NCBI RefSeq assembly: GCF_005518135.1
Contig: NZ_SULI01000001.1
Coordinates: 310,001 to 374,000, forward strand
Direction of reading: 5' to 3'
DNA: 64,000 nucleotides
Source of the DNA: Shimia litoralis
GTDB taxonomy: Bacteria; Pseudomonadota; Alphaproteobacteria; Rhodobacterales; Rhodobacteraceae
Shown here: positions 56,805 to 64,000 of the stretch, piece after piece
How the letters are laid out: each line of letters begins with the position of its first letter
Numbering within the stretch: position 1 is the stretch's first letter
The notes under the pieces: model-generated
Told to the model about the DNA's origin: nothing
What the model saw: the letters and a program-made list of their open reading frames with translations, nothing else
The model's database searches: none
Position numbers and translations under genes: made by a program

Positions 56805-56821
56805 GGTATTAAATGTATACC
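56805..56821. promoter_or_regulatory. Candidate HxlR operator
   Basis: Inverted repeat GGTAT-N7-ATACC centred between the divergent HxlR and nitroreductase genes, 35 bp upstream of the nitroreductase start. Assignment by position and symmetry only. Confidence 0.4.
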
Positions 56822-56855
56822 ACTCTTTGAAAAACATCAAACAAGGATAATCCCA

Positions 56856-57497
56856 ATGGCTGCAAGCGCGTTGATCGAAAAACTGAATTGGCGGTACGCC
56901 ACCAAAAAAATGGACCCAGCTTTGGCTGTTCCCCAAGACAAGGTCGAGCAAATCGTCGAAGCGGTACGTATGGCGCCGACGTCCAGCGGTACCCAGCCGT
57001 TCGAGCTATTTGTGATTACAAACCCAGAACTGCGCGCAGAGATTCGCAAGGTCGCGTGGGATCAGGCGCAAATTACCGATGGATCGCATCTCTTGGTGTT
57101 TGCGGCGTGGGATAACTATTCGGATGCACGTATTGACGCGGTCACCGCGCAAATGACCGAAGAACGCGGTGAAATCCCGATGCTCAACAAATATTATGAA
57201 AACCTGAAATCCACCTATTTGCCGCGCGATGAGACGGTGAACCACGATCATGCTGCTCGTCAGGCGTATATTGCATTGGGGTTTGCTTTGGCTGTGGCTG
57301 CTGAACTGGAAGTGGATAGCACCCCGATGGAAGGGTTTGATCCGGCAAAGGTTGACGAAATTTTGGGTCTCCAAGATCGCGGCCTGCGTTCGGTTGTTTT
57401 GTTGCCACTTGGACACCGTCAGGAAGAGGCCGATTGGTTGCTGCCAATGAAAAAGGTCCGCAAGCCTCGCGCTGATTTTGTGACTGAGATCGCGTGA
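56856..57497 (+). CDS. NAD(P)H-dependent nitroreductase (NfsB-like)
   Basis: A 213-residue FMN nitroreductase-fold protein. RYATKKMDPALAVP and MAPTSSGTQPFELFVITN contain FMN contacts, and LLPLGHRQEEADWL is near the C-terminal FMN phosphate site. Reduces nitroaromatics or quinones. AAGGAT fixes ATG 56856. Likely controlled by the divergent HxlR regulator. Confidence 0.87.
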   Translation: MAASALIEKLNWRYATKKMDPALAVPQDKVEQIVEAVRMAPTSSGTQPFELFVITNPELRAEIRKVAWDQAQITDGSHLLVFAAWDNYSDARIDAVTAQMTEERGEIPMLNKYYENLKSTYLPRDETVNHDHAARQAYIALGFALAVAAELEVDSTPMEGFDPAKVDEILGLQDRGLRSVVLLPLGHRQEEADWLLPMKKVRKPRADFVTEIA

Positions 57498-57527
57498 CCC
57501 TGCCAGCAATCGACGGATGATTGATTG

Positions 57528-57562
57528 AAATGCATGCTTGCTGGTCGAGTGTGCATTTTTTT
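57528..57562 (+). terminator. Terminator of the nitroreductase gene
   Basis: AAATGCA / TGCATTT stem followed by a T7 run. Confidence 0.7.
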
Positions 57563-57659
57563 ATGGATTTCACAGCACAACACCTTGAGATGTAATAACG
57601 TAACATGTATTTCCGAATGGCGCGTCATGCGCAGCTGAAGCACCCCAAGGAGATCTGAG

Positions 57660-57902
57660 TTGCCCCGAAATCTGAACACGGCCTTGCCGCGCAAACGTCG
57701 ACGTGGCAATGCGATGACCAATTACGATGCACTGCCGGCCGAATTGCGCGGCTGGCTCTCCCAAGCCGCTCTGCCATGGAGCCCGATTTCAGCACAGCGG
57801 ATATGGTTTCGGGCAGGCGGGGCACGCAATGCCGCCTTGGCATTGGAGCGTTTGGATGCGATCGAACGTGCAACACTGCGCAAAGATCGCCTGATCGGGT
57901 AA
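57660..57902 (+). CDS. Small conserved basic protein (resembles DUF6525 family)
   Basis: An 80-residue protein, basic N terminus (RNLNTALPRKRRRGN) then YDALPAELRGWLSQAALPWSP and a helical end with ALERLDAIERA. The TTG start is supported by the strong site AAGGAGA 6 bp upstream. I recall similar small proteins in Rhodobacteraceae, often near rpsA. No known function. Confidence 0.65.
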   Translation: MPRNLNTALPRKRRRGNAMTNYDALPAELRGWLSQAALPWSPISAQRIWFRAGGARNAALALERLDAIERATLRKDRLIG

Positions 57903-57908
57903 ACAGGG

Positions 57909-57937
57909 TTGTCGTAATCAGGTATTATCGGTATAGA
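57909..57937 (+). promoter_or_regulatory. Probable rpsA promoter
   Basis: TTGTCG (57909-57914), 17-bp spacer, TATAGA (57932-57937). The transcript would have a leader of about 175 nt. Confidence 0.6.
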
Positions 57938-57943
57938 GCGCGG

Positions 57944-58118
57944 GTCGATAAGGCGATCAACGCCATAAAACAATAGAGACGAGCAGGGTCGGACCTCCGG
58001 CCCTCTTTGTTTTATGGATCGTCTGACCAATCTGTCCCGCCTAAGGCGGGCGTAACCCAAGACCGGCGGAGACAACCGCACGGCCAGAAAAAACGCTAGT
58101 AAAGGAACATGAGACCTC
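57944..58118 (+). promoter_or_regulatory. Structured rpsA leader
   Basis: Two hairpins: GGTCGG-ACCT-CCGGCC near 57988-58003 followed by CTCTTTGTTTT, and CCCGCC-TAA-GGCGGG at 58036-58050. The first looks like an attenuator. S1 represses its own translation in enteric bacteria, so a leader control is plausible. Confidence 0.45.
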
Positions 58119-59801
58119 ATGGCTCAAAACGTATCTATGGAGGACTTCGAAGCCCTTCTTGAAGAAAGCTTCGAAATGGACACACCGAACGAAGGTTCGG
58201 TTGTCAAAGGCAAAGTCATCGCGATTGAAGCGGGCCAAGCCATCATCGACGTCGGCTATAAAATGGAAGGCCGCGTTGACCTAAAAGAATTCGCAAACCC
58301 TGGTGAAGCTCCTGAAATCGCTGTTGGCGACGAAGTAGAAGTCTTCCTGCGATCGGCTGAAAACGCCCGCGGCGAAGCGGTTATCTCTCGTGAGATGGCG
58401 CGCCGTGAAGAAGCATGGGATCGCCTGGAAAAAGCATATGCAGACGAAGAGCGTGTCGAAGGCGCAATCTTCGGTCGCGTCAAAGGCGGCTTTACTGTCG
58501 ACCTCGGCGGCGCAGTTGCATTCCTGCCCGGTTCGCAAGTTGACGTCCGTCCCGTACGTGACGCAGGCCCATTGATGGGTCTCAAGCAGCCGTTCCAAGT
58601 TCTGAAAATGGACCGTCGTCGTGGCAACATCGTTGTATCGCGTCGCGCAATCCTCGAAGAATCACGTGCCGAACAGCGCGCTGAAGTCATCGGCAACCTG
58701 TCCGAAGGCCAAGCGGTCGACGGTGTGGTCAAAAACATCACTGAATACGGTGCGTTTGTTGATCTGGGCGGCGTTGACGGCTTGCTGCACGTCACGGACA
58801 TGGCATGGCGCCGTGTGAACCATCCTTCTGAGATTTTGGCGATTGGCGAAACCGTTAAGGTTCAGGTCATCAAGATCAACAAAGAAACTCATCGTATCTC
58901 CTTGGGCATGAAACAGCTGCAAGAAGATCCATGGGATCTGGTTGCTGGCAAGTACCCACTGGAATCGACACACACTGGTCGCGTGACCAACATCACCGAT
59001 TACGGTGCATTCGTTGAGCTCGAGCCTGGCGTTGAAGGTTTGGTGCACGTGTCCGAAATGTCTTGGACCAAGAAAAACGTACACCCAGGCAAAATCGTGT
59101 CGACCTCGCAAGAAGTCGAAGTCATGGTTCTGGAAATCGATGGCGCCAAGCGTCGCGTTTCCCTTGGCCTCAAGCAGACCATGCGCAACCCATGGGAAGT
59201 GTTTGCAGAAACACACCCAGAAGGCACAGAAGTCGAAGGCGAAGTCAAAAACATCACCGAATTCGGTCTGTTTATTGGTCTCGACGGCGAAATCGACGGC
59301 ATGGTTCACCTTTCGGACCTGTCATGGGACGAACGTGGCGAAGATGCGATCCAGAACTATCGCAAAGGCGACATGGTTCAGGCCGTTGTCTCTGAGGTTG
59401 ATGTCGAGAAAGAGCGTATCTCTCTGTCGGTCAAAGCCTTGGGCGGTGACAAGTTCGCAGAAGCTGTTGGCGGCGTGAAGCGCGGTTCGATCATCACTGT
59501 TGAAGTGACTGCGATCGAAGATGGTGGCGTTGAAGTGGAATATGAAGGCATGAAGTCCTTTATCCGCCGCTCCGACCTGTCTCGTGACCGTGCTGAGCAA
59601 CGCCCAGAGCGCTTCTCGGTTGGCAACAAGGTCGACGTTCGCGTGACCAACGTTGACAGCAAAACACGTCGCTTGGGTCTGTCGATCAAAGCACGCGAGA
59701 TTGCTGAAGAGAAAGAAGCCGTCGAACAGTATGGGTCTTCTGACTCAGGCGCATCGTTGGGGGATATCCTCGGCGCAGCACTGAAAACTGGCGACGAATA
59801 A
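58119..59801 (+). CDS. rpsA: 30S ribosomal protein S1
   Basis: A 560-residue S1 protein with six S1 RNA-binding repeats. The full repeats show as V-x-N-I-T-E-Y-G-A-F-V-D-L-G-G-V-D-G-L and its variants at spacing of about 85 residues (TDYGAFVELEPGVEGLVH, TEFGLFIGLDGEIDGMVH). Needed for mRNA binding to the 30S subunit. Codon use is more biased than its neighbours, as expected for a highly expressed gene. Confidence 0.97.
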   Translation: MAQNVSMEDFEALLEESFEMDTPNEGSVVKGKVIAIEAGQAIIDVGYKMEGRVDLKEFANPGEAPEIAVGDEVEVFLRSAENARGEAVISREMARREEAWDRLEKAYADEERVEGAIFGRVKGGFTVDLGGAVAFLPGSQVDVRPVRDAGPLMGLKQPFQVLKMDRRRGNIVVSRRAILEESRAEQRAEVIGNLSEGQAVDGVVKNITEYGAFVDLGGVDGLLHVTDMAWRRVNHPSEILAIGETVKVQVIKINKETHRISLGMKQLQEDPWDLVAGKYPLESTHTGRVTNITDYGAFVELEPGVEGLVHVSEMSWTKKNVHPGKIVSTSQEVEVMVLEIDGAKRRVSLGLKQTMRNPWEVFAETHPEGTEVEGEVKNITEFGLFIGLDGEIDGMVHLSDLSWDERGEDAIQNYRKGDMVQAVVSEVDVEKERISLSVKALGGDKFAEAVGGVKRGSIITVEVTAIEDGGVEVEYEGMKSFIRRSDLSRDRAEQRPERFSVGNKVDVRVTNVDSKTRRLGLSIKAREIAEEKEAVEQYGSSDSGASLGDILGAALKTGDE

Positions 59802-59827
59802 TCACACCTGAAAAGGTATGAGTATTT

Positions 59828-59866
59828 TTCGGCCCCGTGCAGAGATGCACGGGGCCGAATTCGTTT
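59828..59866 (+). terminator. Terminator hairpin of rpsA
   Basis: Perfect 14-bp stem TTCGGCCCCGTGCA / TGCACGGGGCCGAA with loop GAGA, then TTCGTTT. The T run is imperfect but the stem is very stable. Confidence 0.75.
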
Positions 59867-60082
59867 GGCACATTTGGCGGTGTTTCTGGTGGCAGAGAGC
59901 AGGCGAGGTCGCCGGAATGTGGCAAAATCATGGCGCTTTTTCATTCCGAATCAATAGCTTCTCTGCATTGCGGCAATACCGCCGCACCTTCTTGTCCCAG
60001 AGAATTCCAGCGGTTGTCCGCTGATCTAAGGCAAAAATAACCAAAAACGGATCGAATTTCCTGAATCTGACGGTCGTATCTG

Positions 60083-60110
60083 TTTCCGTTTTACGCGATT
60101 TTTCTTATAG
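60083..60110 (+). promoter_or_regulatory. Possible ihfB promoter
   Basis: TTTCCG (60083-60088), 16-bp spacer, TTATAG (60105-60110), about 48 bp before the ihfB start. Confidence 0.35.
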
Positions 60111-60157
60111 TTCCCTTGATGCAAGCGTTAGACATGCACGCCAGGGAGACTTAGCCG

Positions 60158-60439
60158 ATGATCCGTTCGGAACTGATTCAAAAAATTGCTGATGAAAACC
60201 CGCACTTGTACCAGCGGGATGTAGAGCGGATCGTTAATACGATCTTTGACGAGATCACAGAAGCCATGGCCCGAGGCGATCGGGTCGAGCTGCGCGGGTT
60301 TGGCGCGTTCTCGGTCAAGAAGCGAGATGCGCGCATCGGGCGTAACCCTCGGACCGGCGACTCAGTCACCGTCGAGGAAAAGCATGTCCCGTTTTTCAAA
60401 ACCGGCAAGCTGCTTCGTGATCGCTTAAACGGAAAGTAA
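60158..60439 (+). CDS. ihfB: Integration host factor subunit beta
   Basis: A 93-residue HU/IHF DNA-bending protein. [26 protein letters not shown] includes the beta arm with the Pro that inserts into DNA, and the order [11 protein letters not shown] and [12 protein letters not shown] are IhfB-like. AGGGAGA precedes ATG 60158. Follows rpsA as usual. Confidence 0.95.
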   Translation: MIRSELIQKIADENPHLYQRDVERIVNTIFDEITEAMARGDRVELRGFGAFSVKKRDARIGRNPRTGDSVTVEEKHVPFFKTGKLLRDRLNGK

Positions 60440-60442
60440 TTT

Positions 60443-60793
60443 ATGCGTTATATTCGCTATGCGTTTTTGGGCGCTCTGGGCATCGTTCTTATTTCGGTGG
60501 CTCTTGCTAATCGTGGGCATGTCACCCTGACGTTGCTGCCTGCGGCCCTGTCGGATTTGTTTGGGTTGAACCACAGCCTGTCAGTGCCCCTGTTTGTTGT
60601 GATCTTCGCCAGTCTTGTGGTGGGCCTTCTTGTGGGTTTTGTTTGGGAATGGTTGCGCGAGCACAAGCACCGTTCGGGCAAAAGCAAAGTCGAGAAAGAA
60701 CTGACCCAGACCAAGCGTGAGATGCGCCGGATCAAAGGCAAGCAATCAGAAGGCAAAGACGAAGTGCTCGTGTTACTCGAAGACGCGTCTTAA
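60443..60793 (+). CDS. LapA-domain (DUF1049) membrane protein
   Basis: A 116-residue protein with two membrane helices (about 5-23 and 45-68) and a basic cytoplasmic helix tail (KVEKELTQTKREMRRIKGK). The N-R-G-H-V-T-L-T-L-L-P motif between the helices is typical for the LapA family (lipopolysaccharide assembly protein A in E. coli). It starts 3 bp after ihfB. Confidence 0.83.
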   Translation: MRYIRYAFLGALGIVLISVALANRGHVTLTLLPAALSDLFGLNHSLSVPLFVVIFASLVVGLLVGFVWEWLREHKHRSGKSKVEKELTQTKREMRRIKGKQSEGKDEVLVLLEDAS

Positions 60794-60886
60794 GCTTGTT
60801 TGCCTCACCTCGGCTGGAGGTCGCAATTTCGGCAAGATGCAGGCGTCATGGCTTGCATCTTTTGCCCAAAGCACTAGGTCCTAATA

Positions 60887-61552
60887 ATGGACATCAGAGT
60901 TAAGATATGTGGGCTTTCGCGGCCTGAAGAGGTTGACGCAGTCGGGAAGGCTGGCGCGGCTTATGCAGGATTTGTATTTTTCAAAAAATCCCCCCGCAAC
61001 GTCGAGATCGCCCAAGCGCGCGATCTGGCTCTTGCGGCACCCGTGGGCTTGGCCAAGGTTGCGCTGACGGTGAATGCAGATGATGCGTTTCTGGATGCAC
61101 TGATCGAGACCGTTCCGTTGGACATGTTGCAGTTGCACGGGAGTGAAACAGCGGCACGTGTGTCCGAGATCAGAGCGCGCTATGGCCTGCCTGTGATCAA
61201 GGCCGTCGGGATTGCTGAACACAGCGATTTGGAGGCATTGCACACCTATGGGGCGGTTGCGGATCAACTGCTTGTGGATGCAAAGCCGCCCAAAGGTGCT
61301 GTGTTGCCCGGTGGCAATGGTCTGGCGTTTGACTGGCAGTTGGTAAACCGGAAATATTGGCCCTGTCCTTGGATGCTGGCAGGGGGGCTGACCCCGGAAA
61401 ATGTCAGATTGGCCGTCCAGAAGACTGGCGCACGTCAGGTCGATGTCTCTTCTGGGGTCGAAAGTGCCCCTGGTGTGAAAGATATCGGATTGATACGGGC
61501 CTTTATCGCGGCGGCAAAAGGCAATGAAAACGTCCCGCCGGTATTGCGATAG
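60887..61552 (+). CDS. trpF: Phosphoribosylanthranilate isomerase TrpF
   Basis: A 221-residue TIM-barrel isomerase of tryptophan synthesis. V-K-I-C-G-L-S-R (catalytic Cys), [16 protein letters not shown] and [13 protein letters not shown] with D-V-S-S-G-V-E complete the known motif set. Followed 71 bp later by trpB. Confidence 0.95.
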   Translation: MDIRVKICGLSRPEEVDAVGKAGAAYAGFVFFKKSPRNVEIAQARDLALAAPVGLAKVALTVNADDAFLDALIETVPLDMLQLHGSETAARVSEIRARYGLPVIKAVGIAEHSDLEALHTYGAVADQLLVDAKPPKGAVLPGGNGLAFDWQLVNRKYWPCPWMLAGGLTPENVRLAVQKTGARQVDVSSGVESAPGVKDIGLIRAFIAAAKGNENVPPVLR

Positions 61553-61623
61553 GGCCATATTGCTATGGCCATATGCGTGAATCCAACCTAAACACGTCAG
61601 AGATTTCTATCGGAGAGACATCC

Positions 61624-62862
61624 ATGTCCAACGACTTGTTCAACAGCTTCATGTCTGGCCCCGACGAAAAGGGCCGGTTTGGAATTTTCGGGGGGCGGTT
61701 CGTCTCTGAAACTTTGATGCCACTGATCCTTGATCTTGAGGCAGAATACGAAAAAGCCAAAACCGACGACAGCTTTTGGGCGCAAATGGATGACCTGTGG
61801 AAACACTATGTCGGCCGCCCAAGCCCGTTGTATTATGCCGAACGGCTGACCGATGCTCTTGGGGGCGCCAAGATTTATCTTAAGCGTGACGAGCTAAACC
61901 ATACGGGTGCACATAAAATCAACAATGTGCTGGGCCAAATTCTCTTGGCACGCCGTATGGGCAAGACCCGCATCATCGCCGAAACAGGGGCAGGGCAGCA
62001 CGGAGTTGCGACCGCAACTGTCTGCGCGCGCTTTGGTCTTAAGTGTGTTGTCTATATGGGCGCACATGATGTGGAACGTCAGGCGCCGAACGTGTTCCGT
62101 ATGCGCCTGTTGGGGGCCGAAGTGGTGCCTGTTACCTCCGGACGTGGAACGCTCAAGGATGCGATGAATGACGCACTCCGAGATTGGGTGACCAACGTCG
62201 ACAACACGTTCTATTGCATCGGAACCGTGGCTGGGCCGCATCCGTATCCAGCGATGGTGCGTGATTTTCAGTCGATCATCGGCAAGGAAACCCGTGAGCA
62301 ATTGCAAGAACACGAAGGCCAAGGTGTGTTGCCTGATACGCTCATTGCGGCGATCGGCGGCGGATCAAACGCCATGGGCCTGTTCTATCCGTTCCTTGAC
62401 GACAAATCCGTCCGTATTATCGGCGTCGAGGCCGGCGGCAAAGGCGTGAACCAGAAGATGGAGCATTGTGCATCGTTGACAGGTGGGCGCCCCGGCGTAT
62501 TGCATGGCAACCGCACGTATCTTCTGCAGGATGATGATGGACAAATCCTGGAAGGCTTTTCCATCTCTGCCGGTTTGGATTATCCGGGAATTGGCCCCGA
62601 ACACAGCTGGCTGCATGATATCGGGCGTGCAGAATATGTTTCGATCACGGACAAAGAGGCGCTTGCCGCGTTCCAGTTCTGCTGCGAACAAGAAGGCATT
62701 ATCCCTGCGCTGGAGCCAAGCCATGCCTTGGCCCATGTGATGAAAATTGCGCCCGACTTGCCCAAGGATCATATTCTGGTGATGAATATGTGTGGTCGCG
62801 GGGACAAAGACATATTTACCGTCGCGCGCCACCTTGGATTTGACATGCAGGAAAACGACTAA
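61624..62862 (+). CDS. trpB: Tryptophan synthase beta chain TrpB
   Basis: A 412-residue PLP enzyme joining indole and serine. It contains [12 protein letters not shown], the PLP Lys in [10 protein letters not shown] (about 100), [12 protein letters not shown] and [20 protein letters not shown] lies upstream of ATG 61624. A strong terminator follows, and trpA is not next to it. Confidence 0.96.
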   Translation: MSNDLFNSFMSGPDEKGRFGIFGGRFVSETLMPLILDLEAEYEKAKTDDSFWAQMDDLWKHYVGRPSPLYYAERLTDALGGAKIYLKRDELNHTGAHKINNVLGQILLARRMGKTRIIAETGAGQHGVATATVCARFGLKCVVYMGAHDVERQAPNVFRMRLLGAEVVPVTSGRGTLKDAMNDALRDWVTNVDNTFYCIGTVAGPHPYPAMVRDFQSIIGKETREQLQEHEGQGVLPDTLIAAIGGGSNAMGLFYPFLDDKSVRIIGVEAGGKGVNQKMEHCASLTGGRPGVLHGNRTYLLQDDDGQILEGFSISAGLDYPGIGPEHSWLHDIGRAEYVSITDKEALAAFQFCCEQEGIIPALEPSHALAHVMKIAPDLPKDHILVMNMCGRGDKDIFTVARHLGFDMQEND

Positions 62863-62885
62863 AGTCACCTGATGCAACCTTTCTG

Positions 62886-62913
62886 AAAACCCGCCGTTAT
62901 GGCGGGTTTTTTT
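62886..62913 (+). terminator. Intrinsic terminator of trpB
   Basis: AAACCCGCC / GGCGGGTTT with loop GTTAT and a long T run. Confidence 0.92.
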
Positions 62914-63001
62914 GTGGGTGGTCACGGGTATAGGACCGAAATTTGTATGACCGTTTCAGATTTCATTTGACTGCCAGTTGCACCGTAGCAATCATCTCTG
63001 A

Positions 63002-64000
63002 ATGGAAAAGATACTCGAACCTGCCCGCGAAATCGATGTCATTCATTCGACCGATGTTCTTGTCGTTGGATCTGGCCCCGGTGGCCTCTCTGCAGCACTG
63101 GCTGCGGCGCGTGCCGGGGTGTCTGTTACGCTGGTCGAACGGTTCGGCTGCTTTGGTGGGAATATCACCGTTGTCGGCGTTGAAGGCATGCACTGGTATC
63201 GCCACGAAGCCACGGTAGAATCCGAAGGCATCGCCAGAGAGTTCGAAGAGGCTGCCAAATCTGCAGGCGCGGCTGTGCCCGAGTCGCAGTCCCTGAGCTA
63301 CGAGATCGACTCAGAAGGCTTTAAGCTGGTAGCGGATCAGATGGTGCAGCAGGCGGGAATTCACGCCATGTTGCACCGCAGTTTCGTGGCCCCAATTATG
63401 GACGGCGACAGCATTCAGGGGATTATCACCGAATCCAAGGCAGGTCGCGAGGCCATCATGGCCAAATACGTGATTGATGCCACTGGGGATGCCGATGTGG
63501 CCCACCGCGCCGGGGCTCCTTGTGTCAAACCCCCCAAAGAAGACCTGATGGCGGCATCTGTGATGTTTCATGTCGCGGGTGTCGACAAGCCACGCTTTAT
63601 TGACGGAGTCAAAGCCGATCCGCAGACCTATGCAGATTGGGGGGGCGGTGGCGAATGGAACATCGAAACCACGGGCAAAGAAGACGAGATGTTTTCACCG
63701 TTCTTGCACAAACCGTTTGCCCAAGCGATCAAGGCCGGGATGATCCCGCCACATTTGAACACCATTGCGGGCACATGGGGGGCGGCGCATGACACCGGCG
63801 AACTGACCTATATGAACCTGATTCATATGGCCCAATGCGATGGCACAGACCCCGATGACCTGACCAAATACGAAATCGAAGGGCGGCGCCAAGCGATGTT
63901 GGCCATCGAGGCGCTTCGTGCGTACACGCCCGGATGTGAAAACATAAGACTGCGAAATTTTGGCATGTCTTTGGGTATTCGTGATACGCGCAAAGTCACC
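63002..64000 (+). CDS. FAD-dependent oxidoreductase (3' truncated by the window edge)
   Basis: An open frame of 333 codons from ATG 63002 to the end of the window without a stop. The N terminus has the dinucleotide-binding fold VLVVGSGPGGLSAALAAARAG followed by VTLVERFGCFGGNIT, and VIDATGDADVAHRAGAP, which are hallmarks of the FAD_oxidored family. Substrate unknown. The gene lies behind the trpB terminator and so is probably a separate transcript. Confidence 0.85.
   Translation, partial: MEKILEPAREIDVIHSTDVLVVGSGPGGLSAALAAARAGVSVTLVERFGCFGGNITVVGVEGMHWYRHEATVESEGIAREFEEAAKSAGAAVPESQSLSYEIDSEGFKLVADQMVQQAGIHAMLHRSFVAPIMDGDSIQGIITESKAGREAIMAKYVIDATGDADVAHRAGAPCVKPPKEDLMAASVMFHVAGVDKPRFIDGVKADPQTYADWGGGGEWNIETTGKEDEMFSPFLHKPFAQAIKAGMIPPHLNTIAGTWGAAHDTGELTYMNLIHMAQCDGTDPDDLTKYEIEGRRQAMLAIEALRAYTPGCENIRLRNFGMSLGIRDTRKVT

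Larger units (their letters stand above)
59802..60157. other. 356-bp intergenic region between rpsA and ihfB
   Basis: Contains the rpsA terminator hairpin (59828-59866) and the ihfB promoter region (60083-60110). Between them I see no convincing gene; short open frames lack ribosome-binding sites and family features. Confidence 0.5.

Noticed and set aside
59818-60040. Two short plus-strand open frames after rpsA
   Set aside because: They begin in the terminator hairpin and show no ribosome-binding site or family pattern.
1-64000. CRISPR arrays, tRNA or rRNA genes, insertion sequences or prophage
   Set aside because: No regularly spaced repeats, no T-arm or cloverleaf patterns, and no transposase, integrase or phage structural motifs were found by eye; a tRNAscan or Rfam run could still detect something missed.

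Overview
This window is chromosomal DNA from an alphaproteobacterium, most probably a marine Rhodobacteraceae (Roseobacter-group) species. The evidence is the content and order of genes (ruvCAB, ybgC-tolQRAB-pal-cpoB-tilS-ftsH, fhs-folD, fabA-fabB-fabI divergent from irr, miaB, phoH-ybeY-corC-lnt-metK, aroA-cmk-rpsA-ihfB-trpF-trpB), an Irr regulator, and a SAM/SAH-type riboswitch before metK, a class known from Rhodobacterales. The genus cannot be fixed from sequence alone. Most of the window is core genome. I saw no prophage, insertion sequence, CRISPR array, tRNA or rRNA.

Layout. 1-4.6 kb: end of a probable MATE transporter, prmA, two small conserved genes, ruvCAB. 4.6-15.4 kb: a long plus-strand run with thpR, the Tol-Pal envelope system, tilS, ftsH and a methyltransferase. 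15.4-20.1 kb: a MOSC protein, then the one-carbon cluster fhs / chorismate mutase / two folD copies, the first of which has lost key active-site residues. 20.2-28.2 kb: an accessory, mostly minus-strand segment: thioesterase, LytTR regulator, a degenerate PdeM-like phosphoesterase, a SqrR/BigR-like persulfide sensor, an enolase-superfamily enzyme, a SET-domain protein coupled to an unknown membrane protein, an alcohol dehydrogenase and an MFS exporter.

28.3-35.3 kb: a tightly coupled minus-strand operon of eight genes (haloacid dehalogenase, hydrolase, threonine-dehydratase-like enzyme, macro domain, EEP nuclease/phosphatase, pcaD, hydrolase, pcaB). 35.5-46.4 kb: FKBP, nitronate monooxygenase, fabI/fabB/fabA with divergent irr, quinone reductase, a PLD lipoprotein beside a gene split by an in-frame TAG, miaB, and two adjacent envelope genes sharing a Cys/Trp-rich module. 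46.5-52.8 kb: phoH-ybeY-corC-lnt, riboswitch-metK, a BASS transporter. 52.8-64 kb: trmB, aroA, cmk, HxlR/nitroreductase pair, rpsA, ihfB, lapA, trpF, trpB and the start of an FAD oxidoreductase.

The least explained items are a structured dispersed repeat with an apparently covarying hairpin (two copies), the shared W-V-D-P/H-W/D-D-G-V-E-G-Y module, the macro-EEP gene pair, the SET/membrane-protein pair and the degenerate FolD and PdeM paralogues. Functions come from motif recognition by eye; no database search was possible.
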